From JAXLYX01 sp046351215 (GTDB lineage Bacteria; Myxococcota_A; Polyangia; Polyangiales; Houyiibacteriaceae): a stretch of 64,000 nt of DNA. This document shows positions 42,120 through 49,792 of this stretch, piece after piece (positions within the stretch are counted from its first letter, which is position 1; the number at the start of each line of letters is the position of its first letter). Location of the stretch: positions 62,001 through 126,000 of the forward strand of contig JAXLYX010000008.1 of NCBI GenBank assembly GCA_046351215.1, given 5' to 3'. Under the pieces are notes generated by a model, which was given only the letters and a program-made list of their open reading frames with translations, was not told where the DNA came from and did not search any database. The translations under genes were made by a program, and so were the position numbers.

Positions 42120-42820
42120 ATGACCGACGCACGTCGCATCGAGAGCAAGCCGCAGCATCCGTCGAACTCGCACATCGCGCGGGTCCACCGTCCTCGTCGC
42201 TTCGGCGCGCTCTTCGTCGCGTGTGCGCTCTTCGCGGGCGTCACCACGGGCTGCGACGCCGCCGATCCTGCGCTCTCGGGCGATCCCGCGGGCGGAGGGA
42301 GCAGCGTCGACGTCGACGCCGGGATGGCGACGATGGGCGATCCCCCGATGGACGTGACGGCCGATGCCGCCGTCGATCCGGCGGCGGATGCGGGCAGCGC
42401 GGCGATGGCCGACGCCGCCGTCGATCCGACCGCGGACGCGGGCATGGAGAACAACCCCGCGGGCGGAGCCTCGGGGCTCGAGGCCGCCTTCGTCGGCGCC
42501 GGAACGAGCTTCTTCACGGGCTCGACGCTCCTCGCCGGAGCGAGCTCGATCGCCTCCTCTGGTTGGCGATCGGGAGCACGCCCGACGATTTCCTCGATCT
42601 CACGTCGCCCCTCGAAGCGGAGCTCGGACAGGCCCCCGTCGAGGAGCCGGCCGTGGAGCCCACGGAGATCGGTCGCGCGGCGATCGAGCAGGCGCTGCTC
42701 GACCACGGGGGAAGCGTCTCGGCGGCGGCCCGCGCGCTCGGCCTGCGCAACCGCTACGTGCTGCACCGCCTCATGAAGAAGCACGCGATCAGCGCGCCCG
42801 GCGAGGAAGACGACGAATGA
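42120..42820 (+). pseudogene. Lipoprotein gene fused out of frame to the Fis-type tail of a sigma-54 activator
   Basis: The ATG (GGAGGGAAGAGGA upstream) opens a lipoprotein: FVACALFAGVTTGC signal, then Asp/Ala repeats such as DAAVDPTADAG. Near 42540 the coding pattern moves to another frame, which reads ELDRLLWLAIGSTPDDFLDL and ends with a Fis-like helix-turn-helix (GGSVSAAARALGLRNRYVLH, then RLMKKHA) and a stop at 42818-42820. VRELxxLLW is the sensor-2 end of an AAA+ enhancer-binding protein; that ATPase domain is absent. The lipoprotein frame itself stops at 42776. Looks like a deletion joining two genes. An assembly error is also possible. Confidence 0.7.
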
Positions 42821-43218
42821 GCCCCGACCTCGATCTCCTCCGGGACACGCTGGAGCTCGCGCTCGCCCAGGACGCGCGCTTCCCGGCCCGTTTCTACGAG
42901 CTGCTCTTCCAGCGTCATCCGGAGCTCGAGGCGCTCTTCACGCGTCACAGCCGTGGCGCCCAGATCCGGAATTTCGGCAAGAAGCTGGTGGCCATCGTCG
43001 ATCACCTCGACGATTCGTCCTGGACCGAGCGCGAGCTCGGAGGTCTCGCCACGAGCCACGTCCAATACGGCGTGACGGCCGCGATGTACGAGCCCGTTCG
43101 CGAGGCGCTGATCGACACGCTCCGCGAGGCCTGCGGGGATGCGTTCACGGCCGAGGCGGAGAAGGCGTGGCGCGAGGCCTACGCCCAGATCGCCGCCGCG
43201 ATGCTCGCGAGGCATTAG
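42817..43218 (+). CDS. Haemoglobin-like single-domain globin
   Basis: A 133-residue bacterial haemoglobin. Tyr27 (RFYELLFQRHPELEALF) suits the B10 position, Gln49 the E7 distal position and His81 in SHVQYGV the proximal F8 ligand, as in flavohaemoglobin-type globin domains and Vitreoscilla haemoglobin. Family knowledge: binds O2 or NO; NO dioxygenation would need a reductase partner. ATG overlaps the stop of the preceding Fis-tail frame (42817-42820), showing this frame was once a translated gene. The kinase gene follows directly. Confidence 0.85.
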   Translation: MSPDLDLLRDTLELALAQDARFPARFYELLFQRHPELEALFTRHSRGAQIRNFGKKLVAIVDHLDDSSWTERELGGLATSHVQYGVTAAMYEPVREALIDTLREACGDAFTAEAEKAWREAYAQIAAAMLARH

Positions 43219-44739
43219 GTGCCGACGCCGGGCTCGCTGCCTCCCTCGGGGAACCTCCCTTCGGATCGGCGACTCGCCTTCGGTCGGGTGGCCGCGCTGG
43301 CGGCCTTCTTCCTGCCTCTCTTCGGGCTGCTCGACGTCCTGATGGTCGCGACGCTCCACCCCGAGGTGGCGCTCGCGAGGGCGCTCGCGATCCGCTTCTT
43401 CGGCATGCTCTTCGCCTTGCTCGCCCGATGGATCGCGATCGACGTGCGCTTCTCGGACCGCGTCGCCGAGATCGCCCACGGTCTGGTGCTCGCGGTGTCC
43501 GCCGCCATGATGGCCGTGCTCGCCTCGATGTTCGGCGGGCCGGCGAGCCCCTACGTCCACGGTCTCTCGATCGCGTTCATCGTGCGCGCGACGGTCGTTC
43601 CCTCGAGCCTCCGGGAGTCGCTCGCCTACGGGGGTCTCCTCCTCGCGACCTACCTCGGCGTGCTCGCCGCGATCGTCGTCGTGGAGCCGGGATTCCGGCC
43701 CGCGTGGTCGACGACCGAGACCGTGGTCTCGCTCCTCGCGAGCTACCTGGTGATCATCGCCGTGATCGTCGGGGGCGCGGTCGGGAGCCGGGCGACCTTC
43801 GCCGCGCGGAGCGAGCTCTCGCGCGCCCGTCGGATCGGTCGCTACCGCCTCGAAGCACCGATCGGCCGAGGGGGACAGAACGAGGTCTGGCTCGCGTGGG
43901 ACACGCGCCTCGGGCGCCAGGTCGCCCTGAAGCTGCTCCCACCCGACGCCCGCGCCCGGGATGCGCGTGCGCTCTTCGAGCGCGAGGCGAAGCTCGCGAG
44001 CCAGCTCGCCGGACCGAACACCGTTCGCGTCTACGACTTCTCGGCGAGCGACGACGGCTTCTCCTATCTCGCCACGGAGTACCTCGAGGGCGAGGACCTC
44101 TCGACCCTCGTCGCCACGCACGGGCCCCTGCCCGAGTCCCGCGTGATCCATTTCGGCAAGCAGGTCTGTCGCGCCCTCGAGGAGGCGCACGGCCTCGGCC
44201 TGATCCACCGCGACGTGAAACCCGGCAACCTCCGCGTCACGCGCCACGGCGACGAGCGCGACGTGGTGAAGCTGCTCGACTTCGGGATCGCGTGCTGTCC
44301 ACGCATGCGTTCGGAGGGGGTGACCCGGGGCGCCACGGTCCGCGGCACGCCCACGTACATGTCGCCCGAGAGCTGTCGTGGCCAAGAGGCGTCGATCGCG
44401 AGCGACATCTACTCGCTCGGCGCGACCCTCTACCACCTCCTCGCCGGCACGCCGCCCTTCGTGGGAGACGACTTCCAGCTCGTGGCGAGCCATCTCGACG
44501 AGGCTCCCGAGCCGATCGCGCTCCGACGCGGCTCTCCCGTCGCGTCCGACCTCGAGGCGGTCGTGCTCCGCTGCCTCGCGAAGGATCCCCGCGATCGCTT
44601 CGAGAGCGCGGACTCGCTCCGTCGCGCCCTCGAGGCCTGCGTCGATGCCGGCCGCTGGTCCGCCCGCGATGCCGAGGCGTTCTGGAGCGAGGAGCGCTCC
44701 GCCCTCGTCGCCCGCTACCAGGCGGACACGCAGGCCTGA
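43219..44739 (+). CDS. Membrane-anchored serine/threonine protein kinase
   Basis: A 506-residue Hanks-type kinase turned N-side in. Residues 20-190 hold about six membrane segments (FGRVAALAAFFLPLFGLLDV through LASYLVIIAVIVGGAVGS), then the kinase domain: IGRGGQNEVW (P-loop), VALKLL with the ATP-binding Lys, IHRDVKPGN (about residue 330), DFGIAC (about residue 354) and MSPESC for the APE motif. The P-loop has QNE for the usual MGE. Start GTG at 43219 directly follows the globin stop. Membrane region could sense a signal; the target is unknown, perhaps the globin partner (inference). Confidence 0.88.
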   Translation: MPTPGSLPPSGNLPSDRRLAFGRVAALAAFFLPLFGLLDVLMVATLHPEVALARALAIRFFGMLFALLARWIAIDVRFSDRVAEIAHGLVLAVSAAMMAVLASMFGGPASPYVHGLSIAFIVRATVVPSSLRESLAYGGLLLATYLGVLAAIVVVEPGFRPAWSTTETVVSLLASYLVIIAVIVGGAVGSRATFAARSELSRARRIGRYRLEAPIGRGGQNEVWLAWDTRLGRQVALKLLPPDARARDARALFEREAKLASQLAGPNTVRVYDFSASDDGFSYLATEYLEGEDLSTLVATHGPLPESRVIHFGKQVCRALEEAHGLGLIHRDVKPGNLRVTRHGDERDVVKLLDFGIACCPRMRSEGVTRGATVRGTPTYMSPESCRGQEASIASDIYSLGATLYHLLAGTPPFVGDDFQLVASHLDEAPEPIALRRGSPVASDLEAVVLRCLAKDPRDRFESADSLRRALEACVDAGRWSARDAEAFWSEERSALVARYQADTQA

Positions 44740-44746
44740 GGCTCGC

Positions 44747-45172
44747 TCACTCGGCCGCGACGCGGCGGGCCGACTCGGCGCCGGCGATCATCGTCTCGGC
44801 GACGAAGGTCAGCGCGGCGGTCCAGGCGGCTTCGGTCTCCGCGTCCCATTCGTCGCCCGAGACGTCCGCGAGCGTCGCGACGAGGGCGCTGCCGACGAGC
44901 GGGTACATCTCGTCGCGGACCCCGTAGTCCACGTGCTTCGCGCCGAGCGCGCCGAGCGTCTCGCCGAGCCACGCCGCGTCCTCGAGGTGATCGACGACGG
45001 CGACGATCGCCTCGAGCAACATCCGCTGTTGGGCCTCGGCCGAGCGGCGACCGAACATGCCGCGAAGCTCGGGATGGCGCTCGAAGAGGCGGTCGTAGAA
45101 GCGTGCCGTGAGGTCGGGGGCTCGCGTCGCGACGAGCTCGAGGTTCTTCCGGATGAGGTCGTGGGGATGCAT
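44747..45172 (-). CDS. Second haemoglobin-like globin, sigma-54 dependent
   Basis: A 141-residue globin homologous to the one at 42817: Tyr26 (RFYDRLFERHPELRGMF), Gln48/49 in AEAQQRML, proximal His80 in AKHVDYGV. Start ATG is preceded by GGAG in GGAAGAACGGAGAACCC. Convergent with the kinase gene only 7 bp away. The sigma-54 promoter at 45221-45236 and its palindromes are shared in form with the first globin operon. Two close globins under one control suggest a response to NO, O2 or another haem ligand (inference). Confidence 0.85.
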   Translation of the reverse strand: MHPHDLIRKNLELVATRAPDLTARFYDRLFERHPELRGMFGRRSAEAQQRMLLEAIVAVVDHLEDAAWLGETLGALGAKHVDYGVRDEMYPLVGSALVATLADVSGDEWDAETEAAWTAALTFVAETMIAGAESARRVAAE

Positions 45173-45220
45173 GGGTTCTCCGTTCTTCCTGGGTGCTGGT
45201 GACCCGTGAGACGTGTCCGA

Positions 45221-45236
45221 TGCAGCCCCCGTGCCA
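45221..45236 (-). promoter_or_regulatory. Sigma-54 promoter (-24/-12), reverse strand
   Basis: On the minus strand TGGCACG-GGGG-CTGCA runs from 45236 to 45221, a near-perfect sigma-54 element. It lies 48 bp before the globin start at 45172. Two GAATTC sequences (45252-45257 and 45262-45267) are upstream; the outer one is 31 bp from the first T, as at the other two promoters. Confidence 0.88.
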
Positions 45237-45302
45237 CCTCCCTGGACTCCGGAATTCCACGGAATTCGAGTGACCTCGCGTCGCCCTCGCGGTTCCGTGG
45301 GC

Positions 45303-45323
45303 GTGCGCGCACGGCGCGCGCAC
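45303..45323 (-). promoter_or_regulatory. GTGCGCGCAC enhancer site with degenerate copy
   Basis: A perfect GTGCGCGCAC at 45303-45312 and a weaker GCGCGCGCAC at 45314-45323 (11 bp away, centre to centre). The perfect copy ends 67 bp from the first T of the minus-strand sigma-54 element. Same motif and distance as the other two promoters of this set. Confidence 0.75.
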
Positions 45324-45337
45324 GGCCTCCGCACGCC

Positions 45338-45775
45338 CTACTCGTCGATCGACGCGACCACGTATTCCTCGAGCTCGTCCTCGGGCACGTCTTCCTCCGA
45401 GAGGACCCACGGGCCGACCGCGCGCCCGGCGTTCCGGGTGGAGCCCGGATCGCCGGTCACGAGCGGATGCCAGCGCGGGAGCTCCCGCCCCTCGGCGAGG
45501 GTGCGATAGGCACAGGAGTGGGGGAGGGCGAGCTTGCGCACGTTCCTCGGCGTGATGCGGACGCAGCCCGGCACGAGCGATTTGCGGTTCTCGTAGTCAC
45601 GGCAGCGCGCCGTCGCCGGATCGAGGAGGCGGCAGGCGACGACCGTGAGGTGCACCTTGCCGTCGTCGTCCTCGATCTTGTGCAGGCAGCACTTGCCGCA
45701 GCCGTCGCAGAGCGACTCCCACTCGTCTCGCGTCATCGAACGGAGCGACTTCGACTTCCAGAAGGGGATCGGCAT
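45338..45775 (-). CDS. ycgN: YcgN/UPF0260-family cysteine-cluster protein
   Basis: A 145-residue member of the YcgN (UPF0260) family. The CDGCGKCC cluster near residue 25 and HSCAYR with LPRWHPLVTGDP are hallmark motifs; Cys residues in ARCRDYENR and PGCVRI complete a metal-binding set. Length is near the family norm of about 150. Function unsettled: zinc or iron-sulfur binding is predicted. Start ATG chosen at 45775; the upstream in-frame extension is low complexity. Divergent from the next gene. Confidence 0.88.
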   Translation of the reverse strand: MPIPFWKSKSLRSMTRDEWESLCDGCGKCCLHKIEDDDGKVHLTVVACRLLDPATARCRDYENRKSLVPGCVRITPRNVRKLALPHSCAYRTLAEGRELPRWHPLVTGDPGSTRNAGRAVGPWVLSEEDVPEDELEEYVVASIDE

Positions 45776-45876
45776 CGAGGGCCGTGGGCACCATAGCACC
45801 CGCGCTCCTCCGCCTCCGACCTTGCCAGCCGCCCCCGATCCATGCGCTGCTCTTCCCACGCACGGGAGGCGAAGCG

Positions 45877-47235
45877 ATGGCACGGCAGATGGTGCAGACC
45901 CACACGGGGCTTCCGTTCACGCTGACGGATGGAGGGAGCCGGTTCATGGTGGGCAAGGACGCCTGCCACGACTCGCTGGCCTGGGCGGATCTCGACGGCG
46001 ACGGGACGATCGACCTCGTCGCGATCGCGACCGCGTCCGGGAACTACGAGGATACGGACCACGAGCTCGTCGCGATCCACGTGCCCACGGGCAACGTCGG
46101 CTGGCGCGCCCTGCCGGGCGAGGTCTCGAAGCGCGTCTCGATGGTCGACGGGGTCATCGTCGCCTCGACGCGCGCCGCCGAGCGGCTCGTCGGCCTCGAT
46201 CCGCGGACCGGACAGAAGCTCTGGGATGTGGAGCTCCCGGACCGGCTCGAAGAGGACAATTTCGACGACGAGCGCGCACGCGCGATCGCGCCGCTCGGTG
46301 GGGGCCTCGCCGCGATCCAGTGCAAGGACGACTCGTACCACCTCGTCGACTCGCGTACCGGTCGGCTCGTGAGGAGCGGCGAGGGCAAGTGGAAGTCGCT
46401 CGGGGCCGGCGTTCCCGGCATCGTCGCGATCGAGTCGGACGACACCTTCGAGGTGCTCGACGTCGTCCGCGGAAAGACGCTCTTCAAGGTCGGCGACACC
46501 TCGCAGATGCGCGTCGTCCCGGGGCCGGGCTACTTCGGCCTCCTCCGCCACGGCGCGGTGCAGTCGAACGGAGCCTACGGCTTCGAGGTCCGCGTCTTCG
46601 ATCAGAACAGCCTCTCGGAGCTCGGACGGGCGACGCTCGTGCACGAGCGCGGCGAGGGCGGCGAGCTCCGATTCGGGGAAGGGGAGGCCGGTGTGATCGG
46701 CGGCTGCATCCTCGCCGGCAATCGCCTGGTCTTCGGCAACCGCTACCACGAGGAGGCCTACGTCGTGGACCTCGTGCCGAACAAGCAATGCGTCGCGCGC
46801 GTCTTCCCGCCGCCCAAGCCCGGCCACGTCTTCCGCGGGCTCGCGTTCGTCGCGCCCGCCCTCGTCATCGCGTGGGAGAAGAGCAAGGGAACCTCGAAGC
46901 TCGTGCTCTCGGGCGTCGATCCGGGCAGCCTGCGGACGGTCTGGCTCGCCGAGGATCTCGGCGGGCGTTCGCTCGCGAATCCGTTCTACTTCACCGGCAG
47001 CGCGATCCTCGCCCCGCGCAATCCGGGAGCGAGCCACAACGAGTTCGACGCGAACACGAACCCGTGCGCGATAAGACATCTCGATCCGGCGACGGGGCAG
47101 GTGCTCACGGAGTATCCGGTCGAGGACGTCGACTGCATCGAGATGAACGGGCACTTCCTCTGCGGCGCGTCCACGTATTTCAGTGGAGGCCTCCCGATCG
47201 TGTACGACACGAACGCGCGCACGCGGGTGCTCTGA
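45877..47235 (+). CDS. Beta-propeller-like cytosolic protein, unknown
   Basis: A 452-residue protein without signal. Repeated strand patterns suggest a propeller: AWADLDGDGTIDLVAIATAS (FG-GAP-like), ELVAIHVPTGNVGWRALPGE, RLVGLDPRTGQKLWDVELPD, YHLVDSRTGRLVRSGEG and a final IRHLDPATGQVLTEYPVED, like PQQ-type repeats. Ligand unknown. Ribosome site GGGAGGCGAAGCG precedes the ATG. The next gene follows by 7 bp, so the two are probably co-transcribed. A scaffold or sensor role is the most that can be inferred. Confidence 0.7.
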   Translation: MARQMVQTHTGLPFTLTDGGSRFMVGKDACHDSLAWADLDGDGTIDLVAIATASGNYEDTDHELVAIHVPTGNVGWRALPGEVSKRVSMVDGVIVASTRAAERLVGLDPRTGQKLWDVELPDRLEEDNFDDERARAIAPLGGGLAAIQCKDDSYHLVDSRTGRLVRSGEGKWKSLGAGVPGIVAIESDDTFEVLDVVRGKTLFKVGDTSQMRVVPGPGYFGLLRHGAVQSNGAYGFEVRVFDQNSLSELGRATLVHERGEGGELRFGEGEAGVIGGCILAGNRLVFGNRYHEEAYVVDLVPNKQCVARVFPPPKPGHVFRGLAFVAPALVIAWEKSKGTSKLVLSGVDPGSLRTVWLAEDLGGRSLANPFYFTGSAILAPRNPGASHNEFDANTNPCAIRHLDPATGQVLTEYPVEDVDCIEMNGHFLCGASTYFSGGLPIVYDTNARTRVL

Positions 47236-47242
47236 GGACGTC

Positions 47243-48148
47243 ATGTGGATCCGCAAGGTGAGGTGCCACGTCTGCGGGGGACCGAAGGTCACGCCTTCGA
47301 AGACCGCGCACGACCACTGCTCGTGGTGTGGCACCTTCACCGACTGGAACCACGGCGTCGCGTATGCGACGCGGGGCTCGGCCGCACCGGGGCCGCAGTA
47401 CCGTGCGCTCGAGCTCTACCTCCGGCCCGAGATCGAGGGGGCGAGGCGGAGCGGTCGCTTCGACCAGCTCGTCAGCGCGTACACGAAGCTCTACGAGGCC
47501 CACGTCGCGGACTGCCCGGCGGCCTACTCGCCTCGCATCTCGGACCCCGCCTACCGACGCGCCATCGTCGCGTACAGCGCGATGCGCGATGCCGCGCGCC
47601 ACAGCGATCCGAAGGCGATCGCCTGCGAGAACGATCTCGGTCGCGTGTCGAGGACGATGTTCTACGTCGATCGTCCCGAGGGACGCTTCGTGCGGCCCGA
47701 TCGGTTCTTCGCCGTGCTCGACGCCTTCCTCCCCCTGCAGGCCCGCATCGACGAGCTGCTCGTGGCGAGCGGTGCGCTCTCGGTCCATCCCGACGCGGCC
47801 CCGAAGATGCTCCTCGACAAGATCGGTCGCTCGGCCTTCGTGCAGGCGTGGATGCCCGCGCTCGACGACGAGACCGGGAAGGTCGCGCTCGAAGCGACGG
47901 GGCTCGCGGACCACTACGAGTCGATCCCCGACGTCCCGATCGGTCATCGCCCCTGTCCGACGTGTGGCGTCGACGTCCCGATCGCCCAGGGCGCGCACGC
48001 GGTCCTCTGCGAGAGCTGCGGCACGCTCGTCGGGGCGGGTCGGACGGCACGCTGCAGCGGCTGCGGAGGAGGGTTCGTCGTGCCGCACGACGCGGCCTCG
48101 ATCGGCTGCCCCTACTGCGGGCGCATCGTCGACGTCGCGAGGCGGTAG
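47243..48148 (+). CDS. Zinc-ribbon protein, unknown
   Basis: A 301-residue protein framed by zinc-ribbon motifs: CHVCGGPKVTPSKTAHDHCSWCG near the N-terminus, and CPTCGVDVPIAQGAHAVLCESCG then CSGCGGGFVVPHDAASIGCPYCG at the C-terminus, giving about three C4 sites. The middle is helical (LELYLRPEIEGARRSGRFDQ, YSAMRDAARHSDP). Possibly a nucleic-acid or protein adaptor. ATG has GAGG nearby. Partner of the preceding propeller-like gene; convergent with the next gene across 4 bp only. Confidence 0.72.
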   Translation: MWIRKVRCHVCGGPKVTPSKTAHDHCSWCGTFTDWNHGVAYATRGSAAPGPQYRALELYLRPEIEGARRSGRFDQLVSAYTKLYEAHVADCPAAYSPRISDPAYRRAIVAYSAMRDAARHSDPKAIACENDLGRVSRTMFYVDRPEGRFVRPDRFFAVLDAFLPLQARIDELLVASGALSVHPDAAPKMLLDKIGRSAFVQAWMPALDDETGKVALEATGLADHYESIPDVPIGHRPCPTCGVDVPIAQGAHAVLCESCGTLVGAGRTARCSGCGGGFVVPHDAASIGCPYCGRIVDVARR

Positions 48149-48152
48149 CGCG

Positions 48153-48614
48153 TCAGCCGATGCCGAGCTTGCGCGCGCGCTCGACGAGCTCGGCCTTCTC
48201 GGCGTCGGAGAGGTTCTCCACGAGGCCGCGCATCATCGCGAGCTGCTCGGGAGTCATCTGCTGCACGAACTGAGCCGCGGCCGCCATCATCTGATCGGGC
48301 GAGAGCCCCTCGAGGGCCCGGAGATCGAGGCCCGCGAAGGGATTCGCTCCTCCCGGGAAGGGGCTCGCGGGCGCCTCGGAGACCTCCGAGGCGGCCGGCA
48401 GGAAGATGACCTTCTCCGGCGTCTTCTCGTGCGCGATGCCTCGGGCCGCGAGCGCGTCGAGGACCTTGTTGAAGCTCGTGCCCTTCGCTGCCGCCGACTC
48501 GTACATGCGCTCGAGGGGGAAGGCGACCCTGCGATGGGGGAAGCCGTTCTTCTCGAGGTTCTGGACGACGTTCTCCACGAACTTCGAAAGCGCGTCCTGC
48601 TCGTTCTCGGTCAT
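48153..48614 (-). CDS. Small helical protein, unknown
   Basis: A 153-residue acidic, mostly helical protein: MTENEQDALSKFVENVVQNL, MYESAAAKGTSFNKVLDALA, a Pro-rich centre (ASPFPGGANPFAGL), then DQMMAAAAQFVQQMTPEQLA and DAEKAELVERARKLGIG. The last region resembles short coiled or DUF-type C-terminal modules in myxobacterial regulators. No Cys. No family recognised and no motif decides function. Its ATG at 48614 has no strong ribosome site. Convergent with the zinc-ribbon gene. Confidence 0.6.
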   Translation of the reverse strand: MTENEQDALSKFVENVVQNLEKNGFPHRRVAFPLERMYESAAAKGTSFNKVLDALAARGIAHEKTPEKVIFLPAASEVSEAPASPFPGGANPFAGLDLRALEGLSPDQMMAAAAQFVQQMTPEQLAMMRGLVENLSDAEKAELVERARKLGIG

Positions 48615-48681
48615 CGTGCCGACGACGTAGCACGAGCCACGGCCGATCGGCGAGGGGCACGCGTCGTCCCCCCGCGAGGCG

Positions 48682-49152
48682 TCAGCCTTCGATCGTGAGG
48701 AGCTCGCGCATGATCGGCGAGGGATGGCGGTGGACGAACGTCTTCCGCACGCGCTCGGGCACGTGCCAGATCGTGCGCGAGCCGATCGGGAAGAGGGCGA
48801 CGTCGCCCTCCACGAGCCGAAGCTTCTTCCCCTCGTGCTCGACGTGGACCTCTCCCCCGAGGATCTGGACGAATTCGTCGCTGTCGAAGATCCAATGGAA
48901 ACGGCCCGCCGTGCACTCCCAGGTGCCGATCACCATCCCGCCGTCGCCCGAGATCGTGAGGACACGACCGGTGGCGACCGGGTTCCCCTCGAGGATCCAC
49001 TCCCGCGGGATCGGGAGATCCGGCATCGGCTCGCCCTCCTTGGGGAGCGACGCCGCGACGGGGCCGTTCCCCCGACCGTGGACGACGATGTTCGCCTGCT
49101 GAACCGCGCGGTTCAGCCGGTGGATGACTTTCGTCGCAAGCACACGTAGCAC
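48682..49152 (-). CDS. Cupin-3 (DUF861/EutQ-like) protein with N-terminal extension
   Basis: A 156-residue protein. The core is a DUF861-type cupin: TGRVLTISGDGGMVIGTWEC, FDSDEFVQILGGEVHVEHEG, GDVALFPIGSRTIWHVPERV, with the common DEFV and HVPE blocks. An N-terminal stretch of about 40 residues (MLRVLATKVIHRLNRAVQQA) precedes it and is probably real, as it starts from a GTG at 49152 just after the palindrome at 49160. Likely metal-binding; substrate unknown. Regulation by a TetR-like repressor at the palindrome is inferred. Confidence 0.75.
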   Translation of the reverse strand: MLRVLATKVIHRLNRAVQQANIVVHGRGNGPVAASLPKEGEPMPDLPIPREWILEGNPVATGRVLTISGDGGMVIGTWECTAGRFHWIFDSDEFVQILGGEVHVEHEGKKLRLVEGDVALFPIGSRTIWHVPERVRKTFVHRHPSPIMRELLTIEG

Positions 49153-49159
49153 GGGCTTC

Positions 49160-49179
49160 AGATTACGGATCCGTAATCT
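49160..49179. promoter_or_regulatory. 20-bp perfect palindrome, repressor operator candidate
   Basis: AGATTACGGATCCGTAATCT is fully self-complementary and starts 8 bp upstream of the minus-strand cupin start. It is AT-richer than its surroundings. Sites of this form (TTACG near the centre, dyad axis between bases) are typical of TetR/MarR-type dimers. No regulator gene was found adjacent. Also a possible upstream site for the plus-strand CZB gene. Confidence 0.65.
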
Positions 49180-49377
49180 AATTGCAAGGATGAGCGTAAG
49201 GCTCTGGAATCACGAGAAGAATCGATTGGCTCGAGCGGCCGTGCGCGTCGCCGGCGGAGGCGGGTCGCCGCCGTGCGCTCCCGACCTGCGGGCGAAGCGA
49301 GGGGAAGGCGCGCGCCGGCCTCGGGGTACATTCCAGAGGACGAGCCCGACGACGGGATCGCGAAGGGAATCGCGTCG

Positions 49378-49773
49378 ATGTCGAAGCCGAACCCCGCGCA
49401 ACAGGTCATGGACGCGATCGGAGCCCACGGGCTCTGGAAGGGCCGCTTCGTCGCGGCGATCCGGAGCGGGAACGCCGGGCTCACCATGGACGAGGTGCGG
49501 CCCGACGACGTCTGTGCCTTCGGCCGGTGGCTGAAGCACGAGATCGATCCCGTCCTGCGCGGCGATCCGGAGTACGCCCGCATCGTCGAGCTCCACGCCC
49601 ACTTCCATGCGCTCGCGGGCGAGGTGCTCGAGACGGCGCTGCGCGGTGGAGTCGACTCCGAGACGCTCGTCGGCGCGGGCAGCGCCTACGCGAAGGCGAC
49701 GCATGCGCTGACGACCGGGATGATGGCGTGGGAGACGAAGCTCCTCGAGAGGGAGGGCTCGCGGCGAGGGTGA
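49378..49773 (+). CDS. Stand-alone chemoreceptor zinc-binding (CZB) domain protein
   Basis: A 131-residue single-domain protein. The CZB pattern is visible: His in HGLWKGRFVAAI, Cys in CAFGRWLKHEIDP, and the HAHFH pair near residue 77-81, together the 3His/1Cys zinc site. In bacteria CZB usually sits on chemoreceptors or diguanylate cyclases and senses zinc or oxidants. Here no receptor part is present, so it is a free module or partner subunit. ATG 49378 follows GAAGGGAATCGCG. Unlinked neighbours. Confidence 0.82.
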   Translation: MSKPNPAQQVMDAIGAHGLWKGRFVAAIRSGNAGLTMDEVRPDDVCAFGRWLKHEIDPVLRGDPEYARIVELHAHFHALAGEVLETALRGGVDSETLVGAGSAYAKATHALTTGMMAWETKLLEREGSRRG

Positions 49774-49792
49774 GGTCCCGACCGCGCACGCA

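Noticed and set aside
49191..49534. Small open frame starting just after the 20-bp palindrome (MSVRLWNHEK)
   Set aside because: Quickly becomes Arg/Ser/Gly-rich, overlaps the CZB gene in another phase, and shows no conserved motif.
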